A DNA stretch of 64,000 nt from Bernardetia sp042180575 (GCF_042180575.1 NZ_CP170094.1:3658001-3722000), one strand, 5' to 3'; positions 27,601 through 37,764 are shown, counted from the stretch's first letter. The notes: generated by a model not told the origin, from the sequence alone. Numbers and translations: made by a program.

Positions 27601-28050
27601 TTAATTTTTCTTTGCTTGATTATTTAACTCTTCAATATGATGATAAGTACTGTGTAAGTTATTTAGTTTTGTCAATAATTCTTTGTCAGTTGCTTTTTTT
27701 GTTTCTACCAAAGTATGCAATTCTTTACTCTGTTTTACTAATTTTTGTAGTGTAGTTTGAAGATCTTTTTTTAATTTTTTACTTTCAGATTTTTCAAAAT
27801 AGACTGGTAATTTAGAGCTTAAAAGGTTTTCGGCAGCTTCTACAAGTTCATCTGAGTCATTTTTTACAGGCTCAAAATCTCCATCCTCAGCAGGGTGAAA
27901 TGTCAGAGCAATAGACATATGAAATGCTTCTAGTCCTTCCCAAACATCAATTTGAGTTAGTTGGAGCTGATTTGTTTGAACAAAGGAAGTGAAAAATAAA
28001 TATGTAAAAAGGACAGAAAAAAACAAAAATAGTCTTTTGGCAGATTTCAT
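27601..28050 (-). CDS. Exported helical protein of unknown function
   Basis: 149 residues with signal peptide (…FSVLFTYLFFTSFVQT). The mature protein is helical ('EGLEAFHMSIALTFHPAEDGDFEPVKNDSDELVEAAENLL', written here in two adjoining parts in the protein) with H44 and H52-type histidines at the start and a lysine-rich helical hairpin. It resembles periplasmic four-helix-bundle proteins in outline only. Monocistronic. Confidence 0.6.
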   Translation of the reverse strand: MKSAKRLFLFFSVLFTYLFFTSFVQTNQLQLTQIDVWEGLEAFHMSIALTFHPAEDGDFEPVKNDSDELVEAAENLLSSKLPVYFEKSESKKLKKDLQTTLQKLVKQSKELHTLVETKKATDKELLTKLNNLHSTYHHIEELNNQAKKN

Positions 28051-28099
28051 AAATTTTTAAATTGATGATTTATAATAGATATATTTAGGTTAAATTTAA

Positions 28100-28639
28100 T
28101 TAGATACTTTCCTTTTTTGTCCTTTGACTTTTATAAAAAGTAGTAAGTTCTTTTACACGCTCATCAAAAGTTATTTTTTCTGCATCAAATTCATTTAGAT
28201 TTACTTTTGAGAAAAATTCTTTAATATTTTCGGTATGATTTGTTCTTCGTCCGTTAGTAAGATTAATAAAAACAAGTTTCATCCAAAGAAGTGATTTTAA
28301 TTGCGTTTCGTCTTTGTTAAGCATCCTACATTCAATCATCAAATTTGAGTCATCATAAAAAACAGTTGCTGTTCGGATTACAATTTCTTCTCCATAAACA
28401 GCCGAACGCAAATATGCCAATTCTTGTTTCTGAACTACCCAACCTTTTTTTTCTTCATTTATAAAATCTACCAATCTCCACCCATAATCATAAGTTACTT
28501 GATTATCTCTTCCATCAAGAAAATAATCTAAATACCTTCCATTATTCAAGTGTCCATAAGGGTCGCAATCTTGAAAGCGAACAAGAAATTCAGTTCTTGA
28601 CAAAGGATTTATTTTGTGTTTGGGTTGAGGAAGTTGCAT
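28100..28639 (-). CDS. Acyl-CoA thioesterase, hotdog fold (4HBT/FcbC-like)
   Basis: 179 residues. The hallmark catalytic segment RFQDCDPYGHLNN is near residues 25-37 (Asp plus GHLNN), followed by 'YLDYFLDGRDNQV' and the hotdog strands 'VVQKQELAYLRSAVYGEEIVIRT'. The family hydrolyses acyl-CoA thioesters in the cytoplasm; the chain specificity cannot be read. It lies between guaB and a small exported-protein gene on the same strand but with its own intergenic space. Confidence 0.85.
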   Translation of the reverse strand: MQLPQPKHKINPLSRTEFLVRFQDCDPYGHLNNGRYLDYFLDGRDNQVTYDYGWRLVDFINEEKKGWVVQKQELAYLRSAVYGEEIVIRTATVFYDDSNLMIECRMLNKDETQLKSLLWMKLVFINLTNGRRTNHTENIKEFFSKVNLNEFDAEKITFDERVKELTTFYKSQRTKKESI

Positions 28640-28776
28640 AACTGATATAATGAAATAAGTAAATTGAATAATTTATAAGATTACAAAACTAGCTAATTTT
28701 GATTAAAATTTTATATCTAATTCTCTAAAATTAAACTTCTTTATCTATTTGAAAATTACTATTAATGACAATAAAA

Positions 28777-28809
28777 AAACGCATAAAACTTTATAAATTT
28801 TATGCGTTT
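28777..28809 (-). terminator. Terminator of guaB
   Basis: AAACGCATAAAA and TTTTATGCGTTT pair perfectly around an AT loop about 22 bases after the guaB stop. The minus strand continues in TTTTTT. Confidence 0.75.
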
Positions 28810-28831
28810 CATTTACTTTCGAATAAAAAAT

Positions 28832-30376
28832 TTAATTTCTACTATAATTTGGAGCTTCACGAGTTATCATTACGTCGTGTGGGTGGCTTTCTCTCATTCC
28901 TGCATTGGTAATTTTGACAAATTGTGCTTTCTGCAAATCTTCAATAGAAGCTGCACCACAATAACCCATTCCTGCTTTAAGTCCACCAACAAGTTGATAA
29001 ATCACTTCAGCAGCTTTTCCTTTGTAAGCTACTCTTCCAGTAATTCCTTCTGGAACAAGTTTTTTAATATCATCTTCTGTATCTTGGAAATAACGGTCTT
29101 TTGAGCCGTCTTCCATTGCTTCAATCGAACCCATTCCACGATAATATTTGAATTTTCTACCTTCATAAATTATCATTTCCCCTGGTGCTTCGTCTGTCCC
29201 TGCTAAAAGTGAACCTATCATAATACAAGATGCACCTGCTGCAATCGCTTTGACTAAATCTCCTGAAAAACGTACTCCTCCATCTGCAATAATCGGAACT
29301 CCTGTTCCTTTTACAGCCTCAGCAGCTTCAAAAACAGCCGATAATTGAGGCATTCCTACTCCTGCAATAATTCTTGTTGTACAGATACTTCCAGGACCTA
29401 CACCTACTTTTACAGCATCTGCACCTGCATCTGCAAGAGCTTTTGCACCTGCACCTGTGGCTACATTTCCTACAATAACTTGAAGTTTTGGATAACTAGA
29501 TTTTACTTTTTTGAGCATTTCTATAACACCTTTTGAGTGTCCGTGAGCTGTATCAATCGTGATAACATCAACAGCAGACTTTACAAGTGCAGCTACCCTT
29601 TCTAAAGTATCGCCAGTAACACCAACGGCAGCACCCACACGCAAACGACCTAATTCATCTTTACAGGCATTTGGTCTATCACTATTTTTGAGAATATCTT
29701 TGTAAGTAATAAGTCCTACTAGATTGTTTTCATTATCAATAATTAATAGCTTTTCGATTTTATTTGCATCTAAAATTGATTCTGCTTGCTGCAAATCAAC
29801 ACCTTCTTTTGCTGTAATCAGATTTTTAGAAGTCATTATATCCGAAACTTGAAGAGAAAGGTCTTTCTGAAAACGTAAATCTCTATTGGTAAGAATTCCA
29901 ACTAATTTTTTATTTTCATTAATAACAGGGATTCCACCAATTTTGAATTCTTTCATCAATCGGTTTGCATCTGCAAGGGTTTGATTCGGAAAAACAGTTA
30001 CTGGGTCAGTAATCATTCCACTTTCCGAACGTTTTACTTTTCTTACCTGTTCGGCTTGGCGTGCAATACTCATATTTTTATGAATAAATGCCATTCCTCC
30101 TTCTTGAGCAATAGCAATCGCCATTTCAGCCTCACTAACCGTATCCATTGCAGCCGAAACAATCGGCACATTCAATGTAATTGTTTTAGTAAGTTTAGTC
30201 TTCGTTTGCGTATTTCTAGGAAGTGTTTCAGAATAGGCAGGAACAAGTAATACGTCATCGTAAGTGAGAGCTTCCATTAAGAATTTGGAAGCAAAAGCAT
30301 CAGAAATATTCTGGCTTTGTAGGTTTGGGTGGCTAGTTGTAGCTGCACCGTTTTGGGTTGTGGAATTTTCAGGCAT
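28832..30376 (-). CDS. guaB: Inosine-5'-monophosphate dehydrogenase
   Basis: About 514 residues from the ATG at 30376 (MPENSTTQNG); an ATG two codons upstream is possible. Oxidises IMP to XMP with NAD+, the committed step of GMP synthesis. The order is typical: N-terminal barrel start 'LTYDDVLLVPAYSE', two CBS domains (about 125-235, 'GGIPVINENKKLVGILTNRDL'), and the catalytic loop GVGPGSICTTRIIAGVG with the active-site Cys. The flap follows with YRGMGS, then a C-terminal HPHDVMITREAPNY. An N-terminal extension of about 30 Ser/Thr/Asn-rich residues is longer than usual. Its own promoter and terminator indicate a single-gene unit. Confidence 0.97.
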   Translation of the reverse strand: MPENSTTQNGAATTSHPNLQSQNISDAFASKFLMEALTYDDVLLVPAYSETLPRNTQTKTKLTKTITLNVPIVSAAMDTVSEAEMAIAIAQEGGMAFIHKNMSIARQAEQVRKVKRSESGMITDPVTVFPNQTLADANRLMKEFKIGGIPVINENKKLVGILTNRDLRFQKDLSLQVSDIMTSKNLITAKEGVDLQQAESILDANKIEKLLIIDNENNLVGLITYKDILKNSDRPNACKDELGRLRVGAAVGVTGDTLERVAALVKSAVDVITIDTAHGHSKGVIEMLKKVKSSYPKLQVIVGNVATGAGAKALADAGADAVKVGVGPGSICTTRIIAGVGMPQLSAVFEAAEAVKGTGVPIIADGGVRFSGDLVKAIAAGASCIMIGSLLAGTDEAPGEMIIYEGRKFKYYRGMGSIEAMEDGSKDRYFQDTEDDIKKLVPEGITGRVAYKGKAAEVIYQLVGGLKAGMGYCGAASIEDLQKAQFVKITNAGMRESHPHDVMITREAPNYSRN

Positions 30377-30408
30377 GTGCAAATAATGTAATGTTTCTAT
30401 TTGCCATA

Positions 30409-30437
30409 CAAAATTAAGGAATTATTTGGATTTACAA
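30409..30437 (-). promoter_or_regulatory. Promoter of guaB (TTG-N18-TAATTTTG)
   Basis: On the minus strand TTG (30435-30437) and TAATTTTG (30409-30416) are separated by 18 bases. This matches the Bacteroidota primary-sigma consensus TTG-N~19-TAnnTTTG. Expected transcription start is near 30402, giving a leader of about 25 bases to the guaB ATG. Confidence 0.6.
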
Positions 30438-30529
30438 GTATTTGAATGAAATATTCTTTTTTTATTAAAATTGAGAACACCCTTTTTGAATCACAGAGAG
30501 TAAAGAGTTGGAGGAGGGAATACAGTTTA

Positions 30530-30563
30530 TTTGATGTAATTAAATTACTTTTTAGTATTTTTG
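30530..30563 (+). promoter_or_regulatory. Possible ftsX promoter
   Basis: TATTTTTG (30556-30563) fits TAnnTTTG. TTTG at 30530-30533 lies 22 bases upstream, a little longer than ideal spacing. The ftsX start follows about 60 bases later. Confidence 0.4.
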
Positions 30564-30624
30564 TACTGTAGATTAATTGAAATTTAATTAATCACTAATC
30601 ATTGAACATTAATCACTAAAAGTA

Positions 30625-31533
30625 TTGCAATTTCCTTCTATCAATCGTCCTTTTTCCAAAAAACGCATTGGCTCTTATCCATATATGGGTGTGCTAGTTA
30701 ATATTACGTTGGCACTTTTTATTACAGGACTTTTGGGTTTGATTTTGATTTATACGTATCAATTTTCTATTCGAACAAAGCAAAATGTAGAAGTAGAAGT
30801 GTATTTGCGTAGAGATGTCAATGAAAATCAGCGTTTGAGTATTCAGAAAAAGCTCACTCAATTAGAATTTGTCTTGAAAGATGAACAGGGAAAACCTCGT
30901 ATTCGTTTTATGGCAAGTGAAGAAGCTGCCGAAATGATGCGACAAGAAGCAGGAGTAGAATTTGAAGAGTTTTTGGTAGGAGAAAATCGTTTGCCTGATG
31001 CCTATTATATCAATGTAGAAGAATCTTATTATCAAAAAAATAAAATGGCACTTCTAAAAGCTCAAATTGAAAGCATAGACGGTGTTTATGAAGTAGATTT
31101 TAAAGATAAGTATATTGAAGAGATTACTAAAAACCTACAAACAATTAGTTATATTTTTTCAGCTTTTGCTGTTGTATTTTTTATTGCTGCAATTATTTTG
31201 ATTGATAGTGGTGTGCGTCTTGCACTTTTTTCTCAGCGTTTTTTGATTCGAAGTATGCAACTTGTCGGAGCAACTCCATTTTTTATCAAAAAACCTTTTC
31301 TTCGTCGTGCTTTTATTCATGGAATCATTGGAGGAGTCATCGCTTATGTTTTGGTGCTTATTCTTGCCAAAGGTTTTGCCTTATGGATTCCAGAACTCAA
31401 TGCTTTTGATTATATGAGTTCTATTCTTGGTCTTGGTTTTATTATTTTGGTCTTGGGAGTTAGTATCAATACAATTAGTGCTTATATTGCTGTGAGCAAA
31501 TATTTGTATATGCGATTGGATGACTTGTATTAA
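30625..31533 (+). CDS. ftsX: Cell-division permease-like protein FtsX
   Basis: 302 residues from a TTG at 30625. Four membrane segments (about 22-45, 175-200, 232-252, 268-290) surround a large extracytoplasmic loop ('NVEVEVYLRRDVNENQRLSIQ...'), the FtsX layout. FtsX works with the ATPase FtsE to control peptidoglycan hydrolases at the septum. TTG is chosen because the first ATG (residue 21) would remove the conserved cytoplasmic KRIGSYPYMG segment that precedes TM1 in this phylum, and an in-frame stop lies at 30610. No ftsE adjacent, as is common in Bacteroidota. Confidence 0.9.
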   Translation: MQFPSINRPFSKKRIGSYPYMGVLVNITLALFITGLLGLILIYTYQFSIRTKQNVEVEVYLRRDVNENQRLSIQKKLTQLEFVLKDEQGKPRIRFMASEEAAEMMRQEAGVEFEEFLVGENRLPDAYYINVEESYYQKNKMALLKAQIESIDGVYEVDFKDKYIEEITKNLQTISYIFSAFAVVFFIAAIILIDSGVRLALFSQRFLIRSMQLVGATPFFIKKPFLRRAFIHGIIGGVIAYVLVLILAKGFALWIPELNAFDYMSSILGLGFIILVLGVSINTISAYIAVSKYLYMRLDDLY

Positions 31534-31700
31534 TTTTTTGTGTAGAAAAAGACATTGCAACTAGAATCAATTTATTTTCGTTTAGATTAAGAACTAGAGA
31601 AACGAATAGATTAAAAATATCAAATTTTAGAATTTTCTTTTATTTCTCTATCTTGTAATTGCCCTTTTAAGGCTTATTTTAATTTAGATGAATATCGATA

Positions 31701-33422
31701 ATGAAAAAATATATTCTTTTCTTTCTTGTTTCTAGCTTTTACTTATTAGTTAATTTTTCAGTAATTGCACAAACGGCTTCCATTCCTCATTCTTTAGATG
31801 AGGCTATTTCTCTTTTTAATGCAGGAAACCACAACGAAGCCAAAACATTATTACGCCAAAATTTAGAACATGACCCTGATGATTCGGATTCTCGTTCTGT
31901 ATTGGGAAAAATGAATTATCATTTGGGAGAATGGAAAACTGCTATTGATATTTGGAGTGAAGGTTTAAATGGCAAACCGTCCGATTTTGTCTTTCACATG
32001 AATATTGGAAATGTTTTTTTTGAAAAAGCAGAGCAAAATGCACCTTCTATTTATCTAAAAACATATTCAGAGACAGAAATAGAAGAAAAATCAGAACTCT
32101 ATGAACAAGATTTTATCAAAAACACCTCTCCTTCTTTTTTGAAATATTGGCAAGAGGGAATTAATGCCTATCAAGCTGCCTACAAAATTTATCCGTATGA
32201 AGAGTACGTTTTGGAAAGATTAGGTGAATTTTATGAAATGAATAGACGATTTGATAGTACATTTATTTATTATAAACAACTTGCAGAACTTTATCCAGAA
32301 AATAGTCATTATCTCACAAATGCAGCTATTTATCAAGCTAAAATAAAAACATCTAATCAAAAAGAACAGGATTCTTTAGATAATTTAGTAGTAGAAAGAC
32401 TAAATTATTCTTTAAAAGTTGATGCTCAAAACCCTGATACATATAGAGAATTAGCTCGCATCTTGACAGAAAGAGAAAGTATTGAGAAAAACACTCAAGA
32501 AGGTGAAAATGATGAAAACCATAAAAAGGAGGAGGAAGTAGAAACTTTACCTTCTTTAGAAATGATACAAAAAGCTGATTTTTATGCCTCTATTCCTAAA
32601 TTTGCACGCTTTGAGTTTTCGAAGGAAAATGCCTTGATTTTGGATAAACTACTAACAAAAAGTTATAGTCAGAAAAAAAATTGGTCTAAACTCCTAGATT
32701 CTTTAATACATACTATTTCTGATAAAAATAATGAGAAAGACATTTCTACACAAAACTTATTAATTACTGTGTTGGCTGCTGATGCTTCAGATTCTGAATT
32801 GATGCGTACTTTTAATAATTATTATTCTTTATTTAGAGAACGAAAAAATATAATTAATACGCTGGCAAACACACATTACGGACAATGGCTTTTGATACAA
32901 CTTTTACAAGAAACAAAAGAAATAAAGCTAACAAGAGATGTAACAACTACTTTGGTAAGGAAAAAATCGCCTAATATGCACGATGTTTTGATTGATTTGT
33001 TGGAATATGATTATTTACCTGAGTCAATGGATATTGCAAAGAATTTATCAAAACTAAATGATGAAAGAAGTAGAACGGCACTCATAAAAGAATTGTATTT
33101 GCCTTTACCAAAAACGTCTGCTAAATGGAAAAATAGAACTTATTATGCATTGCAGGTGCGTCAGATGCGAGCTATTTTAGCTCTGTCTGCATTAGAAAAA
33201 GATGAAGAGATAAAACAAGAGTTAGTAAAAGGCTTGGAACGCCCAGATGTACGTTTGTTTTGTGCTGTGGCTCTCTATTCTCAAACTAGAAATAAAGCGT
33301 ACCTAAAACTTGCCAAAAAATATAAACCTAAAAAAGTACCTTTCCCAGAATTAGGACAGTTTTTGAAGAAATTTAATGATTCCAAAGCAAATTCTTTGGG
33401 GGATAAGTTGATTAAGGGGTAA
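31701..33422 (+). CDS. Exported TPR protein
   Basis: 573 residues with signal peptide (…YLLVNFSVIAQ). TPRs cover about 28-240 ('AISLFNAGNHNEAKTLLRQNL', 'MNYHLGEWKTAIDIWSEGL', 'EYVLERLGEFYEMNRRFDSTF'). An acidic linker (about 255-285) leads to a helical C-terminal half that looks like HEAT/alpha-solenoid repeats ('VRQMRAILALSALEKDEEIKQELVKGL'). No catalytic motif. Probably a periplasmic scaffold; function unknown. Convergent with the sensor kinase gene 13 bases away. Confidence 0.75.
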   Translation: MKKYILFFLVSSFYLLVNFSVIAQTASIPHSLDEAISLFNAGNHNEAKTLLRQNLEHDPDDSDSRSVLGKMNYHLGEWKTAIDIWSEGLNGKPSDFVFHMNIGNVFFEKAEQNAPSIYLKTYSETEIEEKSELYEQDFIKNTSPSFLKYWQEGINAYQAAYKIYPYEEYVLERLGEFYEMNRRFDSTFIYYKQLAELYPENSHYLTNAAIYQAKIKTSNQKEQDSLDNLVVERLNYSLKVDAQNPDTYRELARILTERESIEKNTQEGENDENHKKEEEVETLPSLEMIQKADFYASIPKFARFEFSKENALILDKLLTKSYSQKKNWSKLLDSLIHTISDKNNEKDISTQNLLITVLAADASDSELMRTFNNYYSLFRERKNIINTLANTHYGQWLLIQLLQETKEIKLTRDVTTTLVRKKSPNMHDVLIDLLEYDYLPESMDIAKNLSKLNDERSRTALIKELYLPLPKTSAKWKNRTYYALQVRQMRAILALSALEKDEEIKQELVKGLERPDVRLFCAVALYSQTRNKAYLKLAKKYKPKKVPFPELGQFLKKFNDSKANSLGDKLIKG

Positions 33423-33435
33423 ACAAAATAAAAAC

Positions 33436-34719
33436 CTACTTTTTTATTAGATTCGGAAATTCTAGGTAAAAGGAAGTTCCCTTTCCTACTTCTGAACTTA
33501 CTTTGATTGTTCCCTGTATTTTTTCTAGTGTTTCTTTCAAAATATAAAGTCCCAAACCCGAACCTTGACTATTTTCACTGGCTCTATAAAACATCTCAAA
33601 TATTTTTTGTTGGTGTTCTTCTGATATTCCAATTCCATTATCTTCAATAAAAATACAGGCTTTTTCTTGCTTAACTTCTCCATATATTTTCAAAAAACGT
33701 TTGTCTTTTTGTGCATCTGAATATCGAAACGCATTTGAAATTAGATTATTAAAAATAATACTTATTCGGTACAAATCTGTCTGAAAATCATCTGTTTGAG
33801 AAATAATAATTTCTACTTCAAAATCTTTTGCTTTGGGTAAATATTCAAACTCTTGAATTAATTGTAACAAATAGTCTTGCAAGTTGATTTTTTGAGGTGT
33901 TATTTCTACACGAGAATTACGAGAATAATCTAAAATATCTTTGATAAAAGAATCTAACTTGAGAAGACTTTTTTCCTTTAGAGTTTCGTAATGTTTAAGT
34001 TGAATAGGGTCATTTTCTAGTTTAGAAATAGCAATTAATCCCAAAACAGAGGAAATAGGCGCACGCAAATCATGACTGACACTATACACAAAGTTATCTA
34101 ATTCTTGATTTGTCTTTGAAAGCTCTGCATTTTTGTCTAAAATTTCTTTTTCAGACTCTATCAATTTTATAAAAATATCTTGATACGACTTTACCAAAAT
34201 TAAAGCTACTACAGGAAATAAAACAAATACCAAAACCATATTTACCTTTCCAAAAATAGCTTCGTGTATGGGATTAACACCTTTTATTTTAGAAAAAACT
34301 GAAAAGTCAAAAAGAACTAAAACCAATAAAAAAAATAAAGGAGAAATAATATGAAAAAGAACATATCTTTTTGAGCTTAAATTTATGACAGAGGGAATAA
34401 GAAGGATAGATAAGAAAAACAGAAAATGAATATTGCTATCTTTTCCAATACTACTTGCAAAATAAAATGCCACGAAATTAAATCCAAATAAAAACCAATG
34501 TGCAGCCCAACTAATACTTAAATAGCTCTTAACAATTAAAACACTAACTAAATATACAGAGATACAAACCCAAAACCATAAGTTTTCCCACAAACCAAAA
34601 TATACATCAGGAATGAAACTGATTGTCATAGAAACAAGTAGAAAATAAACTAAAAAAGTTATGTTTTTACTTCGATGTTTGGGTTCATTCTCTAAAAAAT
34701 CACGAATTGTATTTTTCAT
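33436..34719 (-). CDS. Membrane sensor histidine kinase
   Basis: 427 residues. Five to six transmembrane helices occupy about 20-190 with almost no periplasmic loops. A coiled coil leads to a HisKA domain with phospho-acceptor H in SHDLRAPISS (about residue 215). The ATPase domain follows with LISNAFRYS, DNGIGISEEH and GSGLGLYIL. The sensing region resembles 7TM/6TM intramembrane sensors without a known ligand. No response regulator is adjacent (orphan kinase). The product autophosphorylates at the membrane and passes phosphate to an unknown partner. Confidence 0.9.
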   Translation of the reverse strand: MKNTIRDFLENEPKHRSKNITFLVYFLLVSMTISFIPDVYFGLWENLWFWVCISVYLVSVLIVKSYLSISWAAHWFLFGFNFVAFYFASSIGKDSNIHFLFFLSILLIPSVINLSSKRYVLFHIISPLFFLLVLVLFDFSVFSKIKGVNPIHEAIFGKVNMVLVFVLFPVVALILVKSYQDIFIKLIESEKEILDKNAELSKTNQELDNFVYSVSHDLRAPISSVLGLIAISKLENDPIQLKHYETLKEKSLLKLDSFIKDILDYSRNSRVEITPQKINLQDYLLQLIQEFEYLPKAKDFEVEIIISQTDDFQTDLYRISIIFNNLISNAFRYSDAQKDKRFLKIYGEVKQEKACIFIEDNGIGISEEHQQKIFEMFYRASENSQGSGLGLYILKETLEKIQGTIKVSSEVGKGTSFYLEFPNLIKK

Positions 34720-34980
34720 TCTGTTTAGTAAGTGTACTTTGACAAGATAAATTATGTCTATTTCTTTTTTTTGACTCTGATTAGAAAATTAAGAATAAAA
34801 CATTGATAATCAAATTTTTAAATTAAGGAACTATCCCTGCTTTTTTTATAATTAAAAAGCAATAACTATTAAGTTATTAAAATAAACAAATATATAAGGC
34901 AAAAATCACAATCTTTATGTATATTGCTTTTCAATTTTTGAATTGAAAGAAAAAATAAAATGCAGGCAAAAGGATTAAAT

Positions 34981-35745
34981 ATGAATATCGTATTACTTAC
35001 TGATTTTGGGTATCAAGATGGTTTCGTAGGAGTGATGAAAGGTGTTATCAAATCACTTTCTCCTCATGTAAACTTGATAGATTTGGCACATTCTGTTCCA
35101 GATTATGATATTTTGCGTGGAGCTTTACTTCTAGAAGCTCATTATAGTTATTTTCCAAAAGGAACAATTTTTCTATGTGTCATTGACCCTGGAGTTGGAA
35201 GTGATAGACAACCGATTATCGTCAAAAGTGGTGGTTATTATTTTGTTGCTCCTCATAACGGAATGTTGGATTTAATAACGGCTCTTGAAGATGTAGAACA
35301 ATGTGTCGAAATCACAAACAAAACGTATATGCTTGAAAGTGATGCTAATAGTTTTCATGGAAGAGATATTTTTGCACCTGTGGCTGCACATCTTGCTAAC
35401 GGAATTGCGATGGAAAATATGGGCGAAGAAATTCAGTATGATTGGTTTCTCAATTTTCCATTTAGCACTTACAATGAAGAAGAAAAAACAGTAACAGGAG
35501 AAATTTTGTCTTTTGATAAATATGGTAATGCACTAACTAACCTTAGAGCAAGAAAAGGGATAAAATATGGTAAAATACTAGAACAACAAGCAAAATTTTG
35601 TGATTTTTTCTTAGAAGGAAATGAAAGAATGCCTAATCTAATAAATGGCTCTTTTGGAAGAGTAGAAATATTTGTTCCTGAAAAAAATGCCGAAAAACAG
35701 CTTCGTCTAAGAAAAGGTGATGAGGTAATTTTGTACTTAGAATAA
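34981..35745 (+). CDS. SAM hydroxide adenosyltransferase (DUF62, chlorinase/fluorinase superfamily)
   Basis: About 254 residues from the ATG at 34981 (MNIVLLTDFGYQDGFVGVMK); the ATG at 34960 adds seven residues. Members split S-adenosylmethionine with water into adenosine and methionine. Diagnostic segments: LTDFG..DGFVG, ID..H.VP, CVIDPGVGSDRQPI, APHNGMLDLI, and FHGRDIFAPVAAHLANG carrying the Asp-Arg-His triad region. The C-terminal barrel has 'DKYGNALTNL'. True halogenases lack the conserved hydroxide-activating triad residues, which seem present here. Monocistronic, followed by a terminator. Confidence 0.88.
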   Translation: MNIVLLTDFGYQDGFVGVMKGVIKSLSPHVNLIDLAHSVPDYDILRGALLLEAHYSYFPKGTIFLCVIDPGVGSDRQPIIVKSGGYYFVAPHNGMLDLITALEDVEQCVEITNKTYMLESDANSFHGRDIFAPVAAHLANGIAMENMGEEIQYDWFLNFPFSTYNEEEKTVTGEILSFDKYGNALTNLRARKGIKYGKILEQQAKFCDFFLEGNERMPNLINGSFGRVEIFVPEKNAEKQLRLRKGDEVILYLE

Positions 35746-35781
35746 GGATTTTATGATATTAGTTTGAAAAAGATAAAACAA

Positions 35782-35832
35782 AAAAGCAAACTCAAAATTA
35801 AGATATTCTCTTCATTCTGAATTTGCTTTAAG
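35782..35832 (+). terminator. Possible terminator after the SAM hydrolase gene
   Basis: AAAGCAAA (35784-35791) can pair with TTTGCTTT (35823-35830 region) across a loop of about 30 bases. The stem is weak and the loop long; the remaining 260 bases up to 36096 show nothing else recognisable. Confidence 0.35.
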
Positions 35833-36096
35833 GCTCACTTAAAAGAAAGTAAAAAGGTAAAATTGGTAATATTAGTTGTGCTATTTCCTTCAAAGAGAAA
35901 CTAAAAATAAATAGTACTCTCCTTTGTAGTAGCAGCACAATCAAATGTACGCAAATCACTCAAAAATGACTAAAAAATCTTGGGACAAAACTGGGGCAAA
36001 AGTGTAAAGTGTTGTTATACAGGTGTTTATATACCAAAAAGCATCTTTAGTTGTTGAGTAATAAAGACAACTATTTAGTTAGTTTTTTAGATAATG

Positions 36097-37764
36097 TTAG
36101 TTAATCTGTTCAAGAAGTTTGATAGTTGCCTCGTCTGATTCTACTCCCAAACGCTGACGCAAACGGTATTTTCCTTTCCTTGCACTCTCTTCTGAAATAC
36201 CTAAAATAGTTGCCATGTCATATTGTGAAAGCCCTAGTTTGAGAAGGGTAGCGATTCGTTTTTCAGCTTTCGAAATTTTTGGAAAATCATTTTTCAACTT
36301 CTCAAAAAAACGAGGATATACATTCGAAAAAATCTGTTTGTAATTTTGCCAATCTTCTTCTGTTAATATGCGTCCATTAATCAATTCTTCAATTTTCTGT
36401 TTTTTATATTTCTGTTCTTCGTCTTCAAATTCTTTTAAGCTATTTAGCTCTTCTCTTAATTCACTCAAAACAAGATTTTTTTGAAGTAAATTATGAGTAT
36501 GCCTATGAAGTTGTTCTTTGTATTGTTGTATTTGAAGTTCTTTTTCTCTTAGCTCTAAGAGTTGAATTTGTTTTTGGTTTTCCTTTTCTCTCTCTTTTGT
36601 AGCAATATCTCTTTTATATCTAGTTTTTTGAAGCTGTAAAATAAGAAGTAAAACAATGGTTGTGATTATAGCAATTATCAAAAATAGAATATTTCTAGTT
36701 TTGGTTGCTTGTTCTCTTTCTGTATAAAGAATTTGCTCTTGTTTTAATTTTTCTATTTCATTTTGTTTTTTTTCGTTTTGATATTTTTTTTCTAACTCAT
36801 TTAGGTTTTCTGTATTTGTCATTTGTATTAAACTATCACTTAATTTTCTGTACTCTTCCAATACTTCAAAAGCATTTTTATAACTTCCACTCAAATAATA
36901 GGCATAACTCAAATTCCGACGAGCATAAATAGCTGAACGAATATTTTGACTTTTTTCTGCATACTCTAATCCTTTTTGTGCATATTTTTCTGCCAACGTA
37001 TATCTTCCAGTTTTGAGAGCTACATCTGTTAAACTATTATAGATTTTTCCTAGCGTTTTTGTTTCCTCTTTTGGTAAAATATCCAATGCTTTTTGATAGG
37101 ACTCTTCAGCCTCTTTCAATTTTTTCATTCGTTGATACATATTTCCTCTATTGAGATAAACGCCTCCTTTTTCTCTATAAGATATATTTTTTTGCTCCAA
37201 ACATTTATCAAAATAACTTTCAGATTCCTCAAATTTTTTGAGTTTAGAGTAAAGTGTTGCTAAATTGAAATAAACTTCATAAATAATGGGATTATTTTCT
37301 TTTTGAGCTACTACTAAAGCTTCTTTAAAATACTTTTCAGATTCTTGATACTCTTTTTGTTTGAAAAATAGAATTCCTATCTGTCTATATATTTCTACAA
37401 GAGAAGTACTAGGTAAATTTTCTTCTTTATAAACAATAGCTTTTAAAAAATACTCCATTGCCTTATCTGCATCTCCTTTTTCAGCATAAATAACTCCTGT
37501 ATTTTCATAATTTATAAAAACTCCCTTTTTAAAATCATTCTTTTGAGCTAACTCTAATCCTTTTTCTGCATAAATCAGAGCTGAGTCTATATTCTGAATA
37601 CTCATCTGAAAAGCTAATTCGTTGTACAAATTGACTTTAGAAGTATCTGGATGACTGTTTTTCAATTCTTTTTGTAAAGAATCAATTTGATTTTGAGCAA
37701 AACCAGTTTCTATTTTCAAGAAAAATAAAAGGAGAAGGAAAAAGCAATAATAATTTAATTTCAT
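36097..37764 (-). CDS. TPR-transmembrane-coiled coil-HTH regulator
   Basis: 555 residues. Signal-anchor (1-23) and extracytoplasmic TPRs (about 45-330; 'AMEYFLKAIVYKEENL', 'SEKYFKEALVVAQKE', 'AEESYQKALDILPKE') are followed by one transmembrane helix (about 353-372), a long coiled coil (about 375-460) and a C-terminal LuxR-like HTH ('SKAEKRIATLLKLGLSQYDM...GISEESARKGKYRLR'). This one-component membrane-bound transcription factor design is common in Bacteroidota. The TPRs probably sense a periplasmic protein state. No obvious target gene; single-gene unit. Confidence 0.85.
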   Translation of the reverse strand: MKLNYYCFFLLLLFFLKIETGFAQNQIDSLQKELKNSHPDTSKVNLYNELAFQMSIQNIDSALIYAEKGLELAQKNDFKKGVFINYENTGVIYAEKGDADKAMEYFLKAIVYKEENLPSTSLVEIYRQIGILFFKQKEYQESEKYFKEALVVAQKENNPIIYEVYFNLATLYSKLKKFEESESYFDKCLEQKNISYREKGGVYLNRGNMYQRMKKLKEAEESYQKALDILPKEETKTLGKIYNSLTDVALKTGRYTLAEKYAQKGLEYAEKSQNIRSAIYARRNLSYAYYLSGSYKNAFEVLEEYRKLSDSLIQMTNTENLNELEKKYQNEKKQNEIEKLKQEQILYTEREQATKTRNILFLIIAIITTIVLLLILQLQKTRYKRDIATKEREKENQKQIQLLELREKELQIQQYKEQLHRHTHNLLQKNLVLSELREELNSLKEFEDEEQKYKKQKIEELINGRILTEEDWQNYKQIFSNVYPRFFEKLKNDFPKISKAEKRIATLLKLGLSQYDMATILGISEESARKGKYRLRQRLGVESDEATIKLLEQIN